Below, piece after piece: positions 1 through 6,851 of a DNA stretch of 38,160 bases. The notes beneath the pieces were generated by a model that saw nothing but the letters and a program-made list of their open reading frames with translations, searched no databases and was not told where the DNA came from. Both the position numbers and the translations under genes were made by a program. Numbering within the stretch: the first letter of the stretch is position 1; each line of letters opens with the position of its first letter. Location: positions 1 to 38,160 of the forward strand of contig CAYYJH010000017.1 of assembly GCA_964472195.1 (NCBI GenBank), written 5' to 3'. Origin of the DNA: BS750m-G4 sp964472195. Lineage in GTDB: Bacteria; Bacteroidota; Ignavibacteria; Tepidaquicellales; Tepidaquicellaceae.

Positions 1-85
1 ATAGTGAGAGTTTATGATTGGCTATTGGGGAGGAATTGGATTAGTAGTATTTGTCCACACATTGTGTCTTGACAAATAAAAAAGC

Positions 86-110
86 TACCCTTTTGGAAAG
101 TTTAAGGGTA
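86..110 (+). terminator. Possible weak hairpin terminator at the left edge
   Basis: A 7-bp perfect stem (TACCCTT at 86-92, AAGGGTA at 104-110) encloses an 11-base loop. It is followed after some ten bases by T-rich sequence (TTATTTTTTATTTATTTT). It could end a gene lying left of the window. No convincing coding tail is visible in bases 1-80: the frames there give only short open stretches, and one (14-79) reads as a 21-residue hydrophobic peptide. The U-tract is not directly adjacent, so the call is weak. Confidence 0.25.
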
Positions 111-214
111 TTACTCAGTCTTATTTTTTATTTATTTTGGACGGATGTGGTTTTTTTATTCATTTTTCAGTTATTCTCTTTTATTTACTTCATTTTTATA
201 CTAAGTTTCTTTCT

Positions 215-1318
215 ATGAAATTTAATATAATCCAGGTTGTCAGTATTTTCGCTATCTTCCAATCCCTCTTTATGTGTTTTTACTTTCTTACGCTTAAAAA
301 AGGTGACCGTCAAATAAATTTATTATTGTCTTTACTCTTATTTTGCTTTGCCATTTTAATAACCATTTCCCTTTCTTTAACCGAAGGTCTTGAGCTTGCA
401 CTGATAAAATATCACAAAACAATTTTTCTTATACGCCAGATAGCCTTTTTAATCGGTCCATTGTTATACTGGTTTGTTCACCGGTCATTGGATTCGAATT
501 ACAGATTAAACATTCAATCTATATGGCATTTATTACCTTTCATAATTTCAATTCTTTATAACGGAATAATAATAGCTCCACTTCCAGAATTTATCTTCTG
601 GTTGTCAAATCTAAGAATGATAAATACTATTCTGATCTTGATCCACCTGCTCATCTATGTTATTGTTTCAATCTCATTCATTATTAGAAATAAAAGGTCT
701 CTGAAATTTACACTGAATAGTTCACCCAAATCTATTCTATCATTACTGTCACTAGTTATATGCGGAACGGTCATCATTTGGTTGATGGAACTTAATTCGC
801 TGGTCATACTCAGTATATTAAAGTACTTCAAATATTGCCCAAACATGACTGCTCTTTACTCCGCTAGTACTTTCATGTTTCTTAACTCAATCGTCTTATT
901 TGTTTTGCAAAAATCTGGATTGTTTACAAAGAATAAAAAATATGAAAAGTCTCGTTTAAATATTTCAGGAAAAGTAGTATATCAAAAAAAACTTGTTGAA
1001 TATATGGAAAAACATAAACCTTACAGAGATGCTTCACTGACATTAACTGATTTATCAAAACGATTATCCATTACAATGTGCTATTTATCTCAAGTGATAA
1101 ATGAATCATTTAATCAAAACTTTAATGATTTTATTAATGGTTACCGTATAAAAGAAAGCCAACATCTCTTATTGGATCATTCAAATGGTAAAATGACTGT
1201 TCTGGAAATTGCTTATAAAGTCGGATTCAATTCAAAATCTGCTTTTAATAAAGCTTTTAAAAAACATACCGGTATGACCCCGAAAGAGTATAAAAAAACA
1301 AATTCCACACATTATTAG
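215..1318 (+). CDS. Membrane-bound AraC-family transcriptional regulator (7TM + HTH)
   Basis: The N-terminal ~235 residues form about seven hydrophobic helices with short loops. The C-terminal ~100 residues are a typical AraC-type double helix-turn-helix: the stretch from LTLTDLSKRLSI to IAYKVGFNSKSAFNKAFKKHTGMTPKEYKK holds both helices and the standard family ending. This architecture, a membrane sensor half joined directly to an AraC DNA-binding half, is common in Bacteroidota, so it likely senses an envelope or extracellular cue and acts on nearby DNA. An in-frame TTG at 137 would add 26 residues. I prefer ATG at 215, because the first helix then follows directly; neither start has a clear Shine-Dalgarno sequence. 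The gene stands alone and is followed by the secreted PD40 protein, which is a possible but unproven target. Confidence 0.85.
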   Translation: MKFNIIQVVSIFAIFQSLFMCFYFLTLKKGDRQINLLLSLLLFCFAILITISLSLTEGLELALIKYHKTIFLIRQIAFLIGPLLYWFVHRSLDSNYRLNIQSIWHLLPFIISILYNGIIIAPLPEFIFWLSNLRMINTILILIHLLIYVIVSISFIIRNKRSLKFTLNSSPKSILSLLSLVICGTVIIWLMELNSLVILSILKYFKYCPNMTALYSASTFMFLNSIVLFVLQKSGLFTKNKKYEKSRLNISGKVVYQKKLVEYMEKHKPYRDASLTLTDLSKRLSITMCYLSQVINESFNQNFNDFINGYRIKESQHLLLDHSNGKMTVLEIAYKVGFNSKSAFNKAFKKHTGMTPKEYKKTNSTHY

Positions 1319-1436
1319 CTACAAAATATTTTTTAATATAACGTACTAATCTTTATATCAAGTCGATTTATTTCTATCCTTTTCATATATTAATAAAGTT
1401 AATGTAAATAATTAAATCAAATTAATTTCTTAATTA

Positions 1437-1443
1437 TGGAGGT
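1437..1443 (+). promoter_or_regulatory. Strong Shine-Dalgarno for the PD40/T9SS gene
   Basis: TGGAGGT (GGAGG at 1438-1442) lies a few bases before the ATG at 1449. It is one of the few unmistakable purine-rich ribosome binding sites in this window and fixes the start of the downstream gene. Confidence 0.7.
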
Positions 1444-1448
1444 AGATC

Positions 1449-2666
1449 ATGAAAAATCAGTTATATTTAATTGCTGTAATAATCTTTCTTGTGGTAATTA
1501 TTCCTGAGAGATGCTTTTCACAAGTAATTCCGAATGGACCATATTTTGGACAAACTCCACCTGATTCAATTCCCGAAGTATTTGCTCCCGGTATTATTTC
1601 AGTTACAAACAGATTTGAATATTGTATTGGCTTCTCACCTGATGGTAAGGAATGTGCTTTTGGAGTTACTAATTCCTTTTGGTCAGACTGTAATATGTAT
1701 TATACAAAACAAGATAGCAGCGGGAGTTGGTCTCCAATATCTTTGGCATATTTCCAGGGTAATGGCGATGGTTGGATGCCATTTTTTACATACGATAGCT
1801 TAAAATTCTTCTTTTCTTCAAGCAGATTAACAAATCCTATGACTGCCAACATTTGGAAGTGTGAAAAAACTGATAGTGTATGGAGTAATCCTGTAAAATT
1901 AGGAAGTCCTGTTAATTCATCAACTCATGAATGGCGACCAAATACAACAATTGACGAAACACTTTATTTTGTTTCGCAACGAAGTGGCGGTTTAGGTAGT
2001 GCAGATATTTATAGATCAGTACTCATAGATAGTGTATATTTGACAGTTGAGAATATTGGAACGCCGGTCAACTCATCATCGTTAGAAGGGACTCCATTTA
2101 TATCACCTGATGAAGATTATTTGATATTTGAATCATGGAAACCAGGTGGTTATGGTCAAGGTGATTTATATATTAGCTTTTTTAAAGATAGCAGTTGGAC
2201 CGTACCTGTCAATATGGGACCGACAATTAATACGAACTACATTGAAGATGGGGCTTATGTCTCTCCTGATGGAGAATACCTTTTTTTTAATCGAAGACAA
2301 AATTATGTAACAAGTGAAGCAACAGATATCTATTGGGTTGATGCAAATATAATTGAAAAATTAAGACCCGTATCTATTAATCCAATCGCTAAAGTAATTC
2401 CGAGGGAGTATAGACTATTACAGAATTATCCAAATCCTTTCAATCCTTCAACATTAATCAGGTTTGATATTCCTAGATTATCAAATGTTAAGATTAGTGT
2501 ATATGACGTCCTTGGACAAGAAGTTGTCACTCTTGCGAACGAAAAACTAAGTGCAGGAAGTTATGAAATTGATTGGGATGCATCTGGTTATACAAGCGGA
2601 GTATATTTTTATGAATTGATTGCAAATGAGTTTGTTGATATGAAAAAGATGGTTCTTCTGAAATAA
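1449..2666 (+). CDS. Secreted PD40-repeat protein with T9SS sorting domain
   Basis: 405 residues. Residues 1-25 are a Sec signal peptide (basic start, hydrophobic core, ending CFSQ). Residues ~45-310 carry repeated PD40/WD40-like motifs, seen as FSPDGKECAF, ISPDEDYLIF and VSPDGEYLFF, each followed by a strand and a D-I-Y/W ending; this fits a TolB-like beta-propeller. Residues ~318-405 are a T9SS type A C-terminal domain (LLQNYPNPFNPST, then VYDVLGQEV and a closing lysine). The protein should be exported through the Sec and type IX systems to the surface or medium. No enzyme signature is visible, so a binding role is more likely than catalysis. The upstream ribosome site is strong. No terminator is obvious before the decayed region that follows. 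Confidence 0.88.
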   Translation: MKNQLYLIAVIIFLVVIIPERCFSQVIPNGPYFGQTPPDSIPEVFAPGIISVTNRFEYCIGFSPDGKECAFGVTNSFWSDCNMYYTKQDSSGSWSPISLAYFQGNGDGWMPFFTYDSLKFFFSSSRLTNPMTANIWKCEKTDSVWSNPVKLGSPVNSSTHEWRPNTTIDETLYFVSQRSGGLGSADIYRSVLIDSVYLTVENIGTPVNSSSLEGTPFISPDEDYLIFESWKPGGYGQGDLYISFFKDSSWTVPVNMGPTINTNYIEDGAYVSPDGEYLFFNRRQNYVTSEATDIYWVDANIIEKLRPVSINPIAKVIPREYRLLQNYPNPFNPSTLIRFDIPRLSNVKISVYDVLGQEVVTLANEKLSAGSYEIDWDASGYTSGVYFYELIANEFVDMKKMVLLK

Positions 2667-2672
2667 CGACAT

Positions 2673-2727
2673 TTGTCGTCCCAGAAAGAGAAAATATCTA
2701 TATATTTAAATAAAAATAGGACGACAA
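2673..2727. repeat. 9-bp inverted repeat flanking 37 bases after the PD40 gene
   Basis: TTGTCGTCC at 2673-2681 is matched exactly in reverse complement by GGACGACAA at 2719-2727. The right arm touches the start of a short broken + strand reading frame. It could form a long-looped hairpin or mark the edge of an inserted or deleted piece. No duplicated target site was evident. Confidence 0.4.
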
Positions 2728-2813
2728 TGAAGAAATCAGAAACACAAAAGAAGTTTTTAAGAGACCAAAACAAAACGAAAGAGGGAGAGTTCTTGTATGA
2801 ACTCCGAACCTGA
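2727..2813 (+). pseudogene. Short broken + strand ORF, N-terminal fragment
   Basis: ATG at 2727 opens a charged 28-residue peptide (starting MKKSETQKKF, ending FLYELRT) that stops at TGA 2811-2813. Reading through the stop, the same frame continues YELSPKVSESI, as if one mutation interrupted a longer helical protein; it then degrades by ~2900. Composition looks protein-like, but the frame is far too short to be complete. It faces, and partly overlaps, a minus-strand fragment with a zinc-finger-like motif. I cannot assign a family. Confidence 0.3.
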
Positions 2814-2851
2814 TACGAACTTTCTCCCAAAGTTAGTGAATCAATACAAAG

Positions 2852-2923
2852 TTTTGGTGTTGCATGTTCATTTGTAGTTGCTTCGTTACCACAATAATAA
2901 CAAACTTTCTTTTTCTTTTTCAT
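2852..2923 (-). pseudogene. Fragment of an HNH-type zinc-binding protein (N-terminus only)
   Basis: Read on the minus strand from ATG at 2921-2923, the frame begins with a lysine run and then CYYCGNEATTNEHATPK. The CxxC followed by a T-x-E-H segment is the usual opening of small HNH-endonuclease-like proteins in many bacteria. After residue ~24 the frame becomes rich in Phe/Tyr/Ile with no recognisable motif and is the antisense of the opposed + strand fragment, so the rest of the gene seems lost. Best read as a truncated remnant. Confidence 0.35.
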
Positions 2924-2978
2924 TATTACTTGTATTTTCAATATACTCATCCGCACTCACATTCTCCCCTTAAAAAAT

Positions 2979-3013
2979 CTCCCCCGCCCTTGAGCTAAAA
3001 GGGGGAAGGGGAG
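2979..3013. repeat. GC-rich intergenic hairpin
   Basis: CTCCCCCGCCCTT at 2979-2991 pairs imperfectly with AAGGGGGAAGGGGAG at 2999-3013 (6-bp and ~5-bp stems around a small internal loop). It stands out from AT-rich surroundings. It begins a ~200-base block of simple palindromic and AATTTACAATTT-like sequence between two secreted-protein genes. No T-run follows, so it looks like a dispersed palindromic repeat rather than a terminator. Confidence 0.4.
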
Positions 3014-3070
3014 TTGTCAATTTTTAATTTACAATGAATTCTCAATTTACAATTTTCAAGTAATGAGTAA

Positions 3071-3098
3071 TTGTCCCGAAGGGATGCCTTTGGCACAA
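3071..3098 (+). repeat. Palindromic hairpin repeat, copy A
   Basis: The 28 bases fold as TTGT, C, CCGAAGG, loop GATG, CCTTTGG, C, ACAA: an 11-bp stem with one C-C mismatch and one G-T pair. A second copy in opposite orientation lies at 3133-3160. This resembles REP-type palindromes scattered in intergenic DNA; whether it recurs elsewhere in this genome cannot be seen here. Confidence 0.6.
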
Positions 3099-3132
3099 AT
3101 TGAGTTTTAAAAATTGATTACAAATTGTAAAA

Positions 3133-3160
3133 TTGTCCCAAAGGTACTCCTTCGGAGCAA
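3133..3160 (-). repeat. Palindromic hairpin repeat, copy B (inverted)
   Basis: On the minus strand this reads with the same CCGAAGG, 4-base loop, CCTTTGG core as copy A at 3071-3098 and the same flanking TTG/CAA arms. The two copies therefore form a head-to-head pair spaced by 34 bases. Confidence 0.6.
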
Positions 3161-3184
3161 AATTAAAAAATTGCTCTTCATCTC

Positions 3185-3430
3185 TTACACTATCGTCACT
3201 CTATAGCTCACATCTGTATCGGGGCTTAGGTTCGTTACGTTCAGGTACATGTCAGCCGGGTTGCCAAGGTCGGAGGCTGAAACTGTAGTGCTTCCCCCAG
3301 CAAATACCTGCATGCCAGATGCACACGCTGTAACCTCGTCTGTTGTAATACAGAACATAAGGTTAGTTGTGCCTGTGCTTTTGTTATAAATAGTTGTATA
3401 GCTACAATAAAGTAAGTCACGTAGTATGGG
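3185..3430 (-). pseudogene. C-terminal fragment of an unrecognised protein
   Basis: A minus-strand frame is open well beyond this span, but only its last ~80 residues look like protein: around STGTTNLMFCITTDEV, then FAGGSTTVSASDLGNPADM and the ending SYRVTIV. These alternate polar and hydrophobic residues like a beta-sandwich, and the base composition is clearly richer in G and C than the neighbours. Further upstream the frame runs through a 35-nt repeat and into the start of the + strand gene at 3544, where coding sense is lost. I read it as the tail of a gene whose front is missing, perhaps acquired from elsewhere. A short intact protein starting at an internal ATG cannot be excluded. Confidence 0.4.
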
Positions 3431-3435
3431 CACTC

Positions 3436-3470
3436 TTCTTACATAATTTTCATGCATCAGCCTACAGACA
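3436..3470 (+). repeat. 35-nt repeat upstream of the two-module secreted gene
   Basis: This matches 5612-5646 at 31 of 35 positions, ending in 16 identical bases (CATCAGCCTACAGACA). It lies 74 bases before the ATG at 3544; the second copy lies 63 bases before the remnant start at 5709. The shared position suggests a duplicated leader or promoter region. On the minus strand both copies also read as a similar short peptide, so a coding origin is possible. Confidence 0.6.
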
Positions 3471-3530
3471 AGTACTAAAATGAAAGTTAAATTTGAATTA
3501 GGATAAATATTCTCTAAAAACAAAAAATCG

Positions 3531-3536
3531 AAAGGA
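3531..3536 (+). promoter_or_regulatory. Ribosome binding site of the two-module secreted gene
   Basis: AAAGGA at 3531-3536 sits 7 bases before ATG 3544 and supports that start over later methionines. Confidence 0.5.
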
Positions 3537-3543
3537 TTTAAAA

Positions 3544-5268
3544 ATGAAAGACCTAAAAAAAAACTCTGTTGCTGCCACAATTATCCTAAAGAGTATTTTA
3601 ACATTAACTTTCATCTTAGGATTAAATTTTGGAGCATTAGCTCAAAGTAACATTACGATAGGAACAGGAACTAAAGGTTCTGAAAAGTCACCAATGAATA
3701 GACAACACAATTACTCAACACACGAAATTATCTACCTATCATCAGAAATCGGAAGCAATTATTATTTTACAAAACTTGCATTCTACAAAAAAGATGGTAC
3801 GAACATCGAGGATATTGAAAATGTTTCTATTTACATGAAACACACAACAGAATCAACTATATCAGATGGAAGTTACAGCTTTGCCGGTTATACACAAGTT
3901 TACAGCGGTAACTTTCCAAACGATTCAACAAGCGGATGGATGGAAGTAACTTTAGACCAGGCTTTCTTATACAATGGTATTGAAAACCTTCAACTGCTTA
4001 TAATAAAAGGTTACCAATCCAAAATTCAGCACATGCCAAAATGGAGTTACACAGACATGAGTGAATACATGACAAGAAATGAAAAAGATGACCAGATGCA
4101 GCCAACCTATTTAAGAAAGGAAAAAAAACGACCTAACATCAGATTGGAGTGTGATAATCCATCACAGTTATGGGTAGAGATTGGAACGGGCATCGAAGGA
4201 TCCGAAATATCTCCTCTCAACAGAAAATATAATTATTCTACTCATGAACTTATTTATACTCATTCCGAAATTGGACGTGGTTATCACTTAACAAAGCTTG
4301 CTTTTCACAAGAAAGAAGGTGCTAATGTTGAAGATATCGAGAATGTAACAATTTATTTTAAACTTGATACATCATCGACCTTTACTGATGGTAATTATAG
4401 TCTTGATGGTTATACACAAGTTTATAGCGGGGTATTTACAAACAACGCAATAAGCGGATGGATGGAAATATCATTACAGACACCTTTCTCATTCCACGGG
4501 GATGATAATAACCTCCATATATTAATTATAAAAGGTTACCAGTCTAAAGTCACACACGAACCCGAATGGACATTTACAGATTTGGGTGAATACAGGGCAC
4601 GAAACGGAAAAGATAATAATTCACAACCAACATTGCTAACAGCAAATACTGAAAGACCGAATGTAAGATTAATTTATGATTATACAAATCCGGTTGAGCT
4701 CACATCATTCATTGGATTCGTAAATAACAGAGATGTCACTTTGAAATGGTCAACTGCCATCGAAATAAACAATGCCGGATTTGAAATAGAAAAGAAATCT
4801 GCTAATGGCTCATCTTCCTGGAAAAAAATTGGATTTGTAAAAGGAAACGGTACTACTAATGAACCAAAGAATTATTCATTTGTAGATAAAAAACTCGAAA
4901 CAGGAAAGTACAATTATAGACTAAAGCAAATTGATTTCAACAATACAAGCATGCTTTATGATCTTACAAACACACTTGAGATAGGAGTTCCTAAGAAACC
5001 TGATCTATCACAGAATTACCCGAATCCATTCAATCCTGTCACAAAGATAGATTATAATTTACCTTATGATTGTAATGTTATTTTGAAATTATACGACATC
5101 ACGGGAAGAGAAATTGTCACGCTGGTAGACAAAACAGAGACAGCTGGATATTATACTGTACAGTTTGATGCAAGTAAACTCTCGAGTGGTACATATTTCT
5201 ATAGAATAAAAACGAATGATGGGCAGAATAATTATGAAATGACAAAGAGAATGTTACTAATAAAATAA
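3544..5268 (+). CDS. T9SS-exported protein with two copies of a ~165-residue module
   Basis: 574 residues. Residues 1-34 are a signal peptide ending GALAQ. Two tandem modules follow, ~36-198 and ~209-381. Each begins IGTGT/IGTGI, G-S-E, N-R-x-x-NYSTHE and runs through YTQVYSG, SGWME, LLIIKGYQS or LIIKGYQS and a final RPN(I/V)RL. Residues ~384-480 form a VELTSF...LKWSTA...NNAGFEIE domain, Ig/fibronectin-like and usual in Ignavibacteria secreted proteins. Residues ~482-574 are the T9SS sorting domain (LSQNYPNPFNPVTK, YDITGREIV). Likely a surface or secreted binding or adhesion protein; no catalytic motif is seen. The modules recall jelly-roll units that precede T9SS signals in Bacteroidota, but this is a resemblance only. 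The last ~190 residues closely match the gene at 6852, a sign of duplication or gene conversion. Confidence 0.88.
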   Translation: MKDLKKNSVAATIILKSILTLTFILGLNFGALAQSNITIGTGTKGSEKSPMNRQHNYSTHEIIYLSSEIGSNYYFTKLAFYKKDGTNIEDIENVSIYMKHTTESTISDGSYSFAGYTQVYSGNFPNDSTSGWMEVTLDQAFLYNGIENLQLLIIKGYQSKIQHMPKWSYTDMSEYMTRNEKDDQMQPTYLRKEKKRPNIRLECDNPSQLWVEIGTGIEGSEISPLNRKYNYSTHELIYTHSEIGRGYHLTKLAFHKKEGANVEDIENVTIYFKLDTSSTFTDGNYSLDGYTQVYSGVFTNNAISGWMEISLQTPFSFHGDDNNLHILIIKGYQSKVTHEPEWTFTDLGEYRARNGKDNNSQPTLLTANTERPNVRLIYDYTNPVELTSFIGFVNNRDVTLKWSTAIEINNAGFEIEKKSANGSSSWKKIGFVKGNGTTNEPKNYSFVDKKLETGKYNYRLKQIDFNNTSMLYDLTNTLEIGVPKKPDLSQNYPNPFNPVTKIDYNLPYDCNVILKLYDITGREIVTLVDKTETAGYYTVQFDASKLSSGTYFYRIKTNDGQNNYEMTKRMLLIK

Positions 5269-5611
5269 TTCTATTATTTAATAAGTAATCAGCCTTTAGC
5301 GGATTGCTGATAAAATAAGTTTATCACTATTTAGTAGTCAACATAATCCTTGCACTCGCTTGTGTTGTGCAGTGATAGTAAAGCGATTACTTATGAAATC
5401 AATTAATTGAAAATTAAATTTAACAGTTTTATTTTCCTGCTATAATTATAAAATTTCATTTTATGTGGAAGTTTTAAATATATACATACTTTCAAATCCT
5501 TTCAAAGTAATACTTCAGCCTCATTATACTCTTCGCATATTATTAACAAGAAGAATGTAATCGTAAAAGTAAAATAACTATGATGTATCTGATTACATAG
5601 TGTCAGTACAT

Positions 5612-5646
5612 TTCTTACGCAAGTTTCATACATCAGCCTACAGACA
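5612..5646 (+). repeat. 35-nt repeat, second copy, before the decayed remnant
   Basis: Partner of 3436-3470 (31 of 35 identical, last 16 bases exact). It precedes the broken reading frame at 5709 by about the same distance as the first copy precedes the intact gene at 3544. No copy was seen upstream of the third family member at 6852. Confidence 0.6.
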
Positions 5647-5708
5647 TCTAAAAAGAAAAACATTATTTTTGTATAGAATGTTCATCAAACTGAAAAAGAA
5701 AGTGTAAA

Positions 5709-5816
5709 ATGAAATCTCAAAAATTCACAAAAAGTAAATAATCAAATTATAATATTTCTTGTGTAGCTATCTTATGTATATTATCTCTTACTTTAATTGC
5801 AGGATTCTTGGTTTAA
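5709..5816 (+). pseudogene. Remnant of a secreted-protein gene: broken signal peptide
   Basis: ATG at 5709 starts MKSQKFTKSK and meets TAA at 5739-5741. Reading through, the frame continues with ISCVAILCILSLTLIAGFLV and stops at 5814-5816. That is the shape of a signal peptide, and the LSLTLIAGF core resembles the ILTLTFILGLNFGALAQ of the gene at 3544. With the shared 35-nt repeat upstream, this suggests a third paralogue whose body has been lost. No module sequence was recognised after it. Confidence 0.4.
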
Positions 5817-6207
5817 AATTTATTTCAATATCTTTCAATTTGTTTCCATTAATTAACTTCTATAAGGTTTTTTGAAATGTATACCCAATCAATACAAAAA
5901 GTTAGATTTTTAAATTTCGGTTTATTGGATTCCGTAGTTATGTATGTTCTAACCATTACTTTATTAATAGCACTTATTTGATTTAGAGGTACTAATCTAA
6001 TTAATTATCGGATTAGTAATGTAAACATTTTTAAAATATGATCAATTCAGATATGAATGTTTTAGTTAAAACTAAAGATTAAGAAATATTATTATTACAT
6101 TCAACCTAACAACTGTTTAATTTTAAGAAAGGAGCTATTATAAATTAGTGTTAAGTTGAATTATTTTACACCTTCATAATACACTTCAAATACCCTACGC
6201 TGAAAAT

Positions 6208-6242
6208 AAAAACAGGTGACTCTAAGGATCACCTGTTTTTTT
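6208..6242 (+). terminator. Strong intrinsic terminator with no upstream gene
   Basis: AAAAACAGGTGA (6208-6219) pairs perfectly with TCACCTGTTTTT (6229-6240) around a 9-base loop and runs into more T. It is a textbook rho-independent terminator on the + strand; the reverse strand also has flanking A/T runs. No coding gene ends within ~900 bases upstream, so it may end an unrecognised RNA or be left over from the decayed gene. Confidence 0.75.
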
Positions 6243-6512
6243 GTGTCAAAAAATTTTCTAAGTTTCAGATATAATTTAGAAACATTGAAAAGGTGGAGTG
6301 TGATTGTAAATATGAAAATATTTGTTCAAGACATTGCAACCTCCTATCAAGCTTGTGAAAAGAGTTTTGAAGACTCTTTATTTACACAGTATAACCGTTT
6401 AAAACTTAGATTGAAAATTTTGTTAAAATTATAGTAGTACAATAACTAAATGAAAAATTTATTTTAGTTTTTTTACTACTATTTTAAAATTTTATCTTCA
6501 CTTATTTCAATC

Positions 6513-6533
6513 GCAAAAGTTGTACACTTTTGC
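6513..6533. repeat. Perfect 8-bp hairpin / near-palindrome
   Basis: GCAAAAGT (6513-6520) and ACTTTTGC (6526-6533) are exact reverse complements around TGTAC. No T-run follows, so it is not an obvious terminator. It could be an operator-type site or simply part of the repeat-rich gap. Confidence 0.4.
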
Positions 6534-6650
6534 AAACAATCCTTTCACTCTTTATTTTAGAAGCCTTCATACTCTTATATAATTACTTGTTTTAACCGCT
6601 TTTTAATTCCTTTTATCGTACAAAGAAAATTACTACATTATTCTGATCAA

Positions 6651-6707
6651 TTTTGTAGGACTCGTTCCTACGCTTTGTTAGCTAAAACATTTTTGTTTTT
6701 GTAGGAC
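6651..6707 (+). repeat. Repeated TTTTGTAGGAC with a local palindrome
   Basis: TTTTGTAGGAC occurs at 6651-6661 and again at 6697-6707. The first copy also forms a hairpin with TCCTAC (GTAGGA 6655-6660 / TCCTAC 6666-6671). Both lie 145-200 bases before the ATG at 6852 and could belong to its regulatory region or to an older repeat. Confidence 0.35.
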
Positions 6708-6737
6708 AAAACGGAAGTTTAGTGTAAGATTTTGGTA

Positions 6738-6766
6738 TTGACAAATGGAAGTAATGTTATTAAATT
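6738..6766 (+). promoter_or_regulatory. Tentative promoter for the beta-helix secreted gene
   Basis: TTGACA at 6738-6743 is followed after 17 bases by TAAATT (6761-6766), the spacing of a housekeeping promoter, 85 bases before the ATG at 6852. In DNA this AT-rich such matches arise by chance, and this phylum often uses a different consensus, so support is weak. Confidence 0.2.
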
Positions 6767-6851
6767 TAGTCTAAGTAAAATTACTATATTTATAATTAAA
6801 AAACAGTAATACTACTACAACAAAATTTTTTCAGCAACTAATCCATTTATC

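Larger units (their letters stand above)
5269..6851. other. Gene-poor, very AT-rich gap between two module-bearing genes
   Basis: No sizeable convincing gene is present in these 1,583 bases. What can be seen: the second copy of the 35-nt repeat (5612-5646), a signal-peptide-like remnant (5709-5816), a purine-rich AAGAAAGGAG with no start codon placed to use it (~6125-6134), a strong terminator (6208-6242), a perfect 8-bp hairpin (6513-6533) and a GTAGGA palindrome with repeats (6651-6707). A 72-residue frame at 6216-6434 begins inside the terminator stem and is not believable. The whole looks like a decayed paralogue of the flanking genes, with perhaps a small RNA. Confidence 0.6.

Noticed and set aside
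2979..3180. CRISPR-like repeat block
   Set aside because: The two hairpins are inverted, not direct, and there is no regular repeat-spacer pattern or cas gene.
6216..6434. 72-residue + strand reading frame
   Set aside because: It begins inside the stem of a strong terminator, has no protein-like motif or ribosome site at its start, and lies in a decayed AT-rich gap. An internal start near 6312 was considered but also lacks support.
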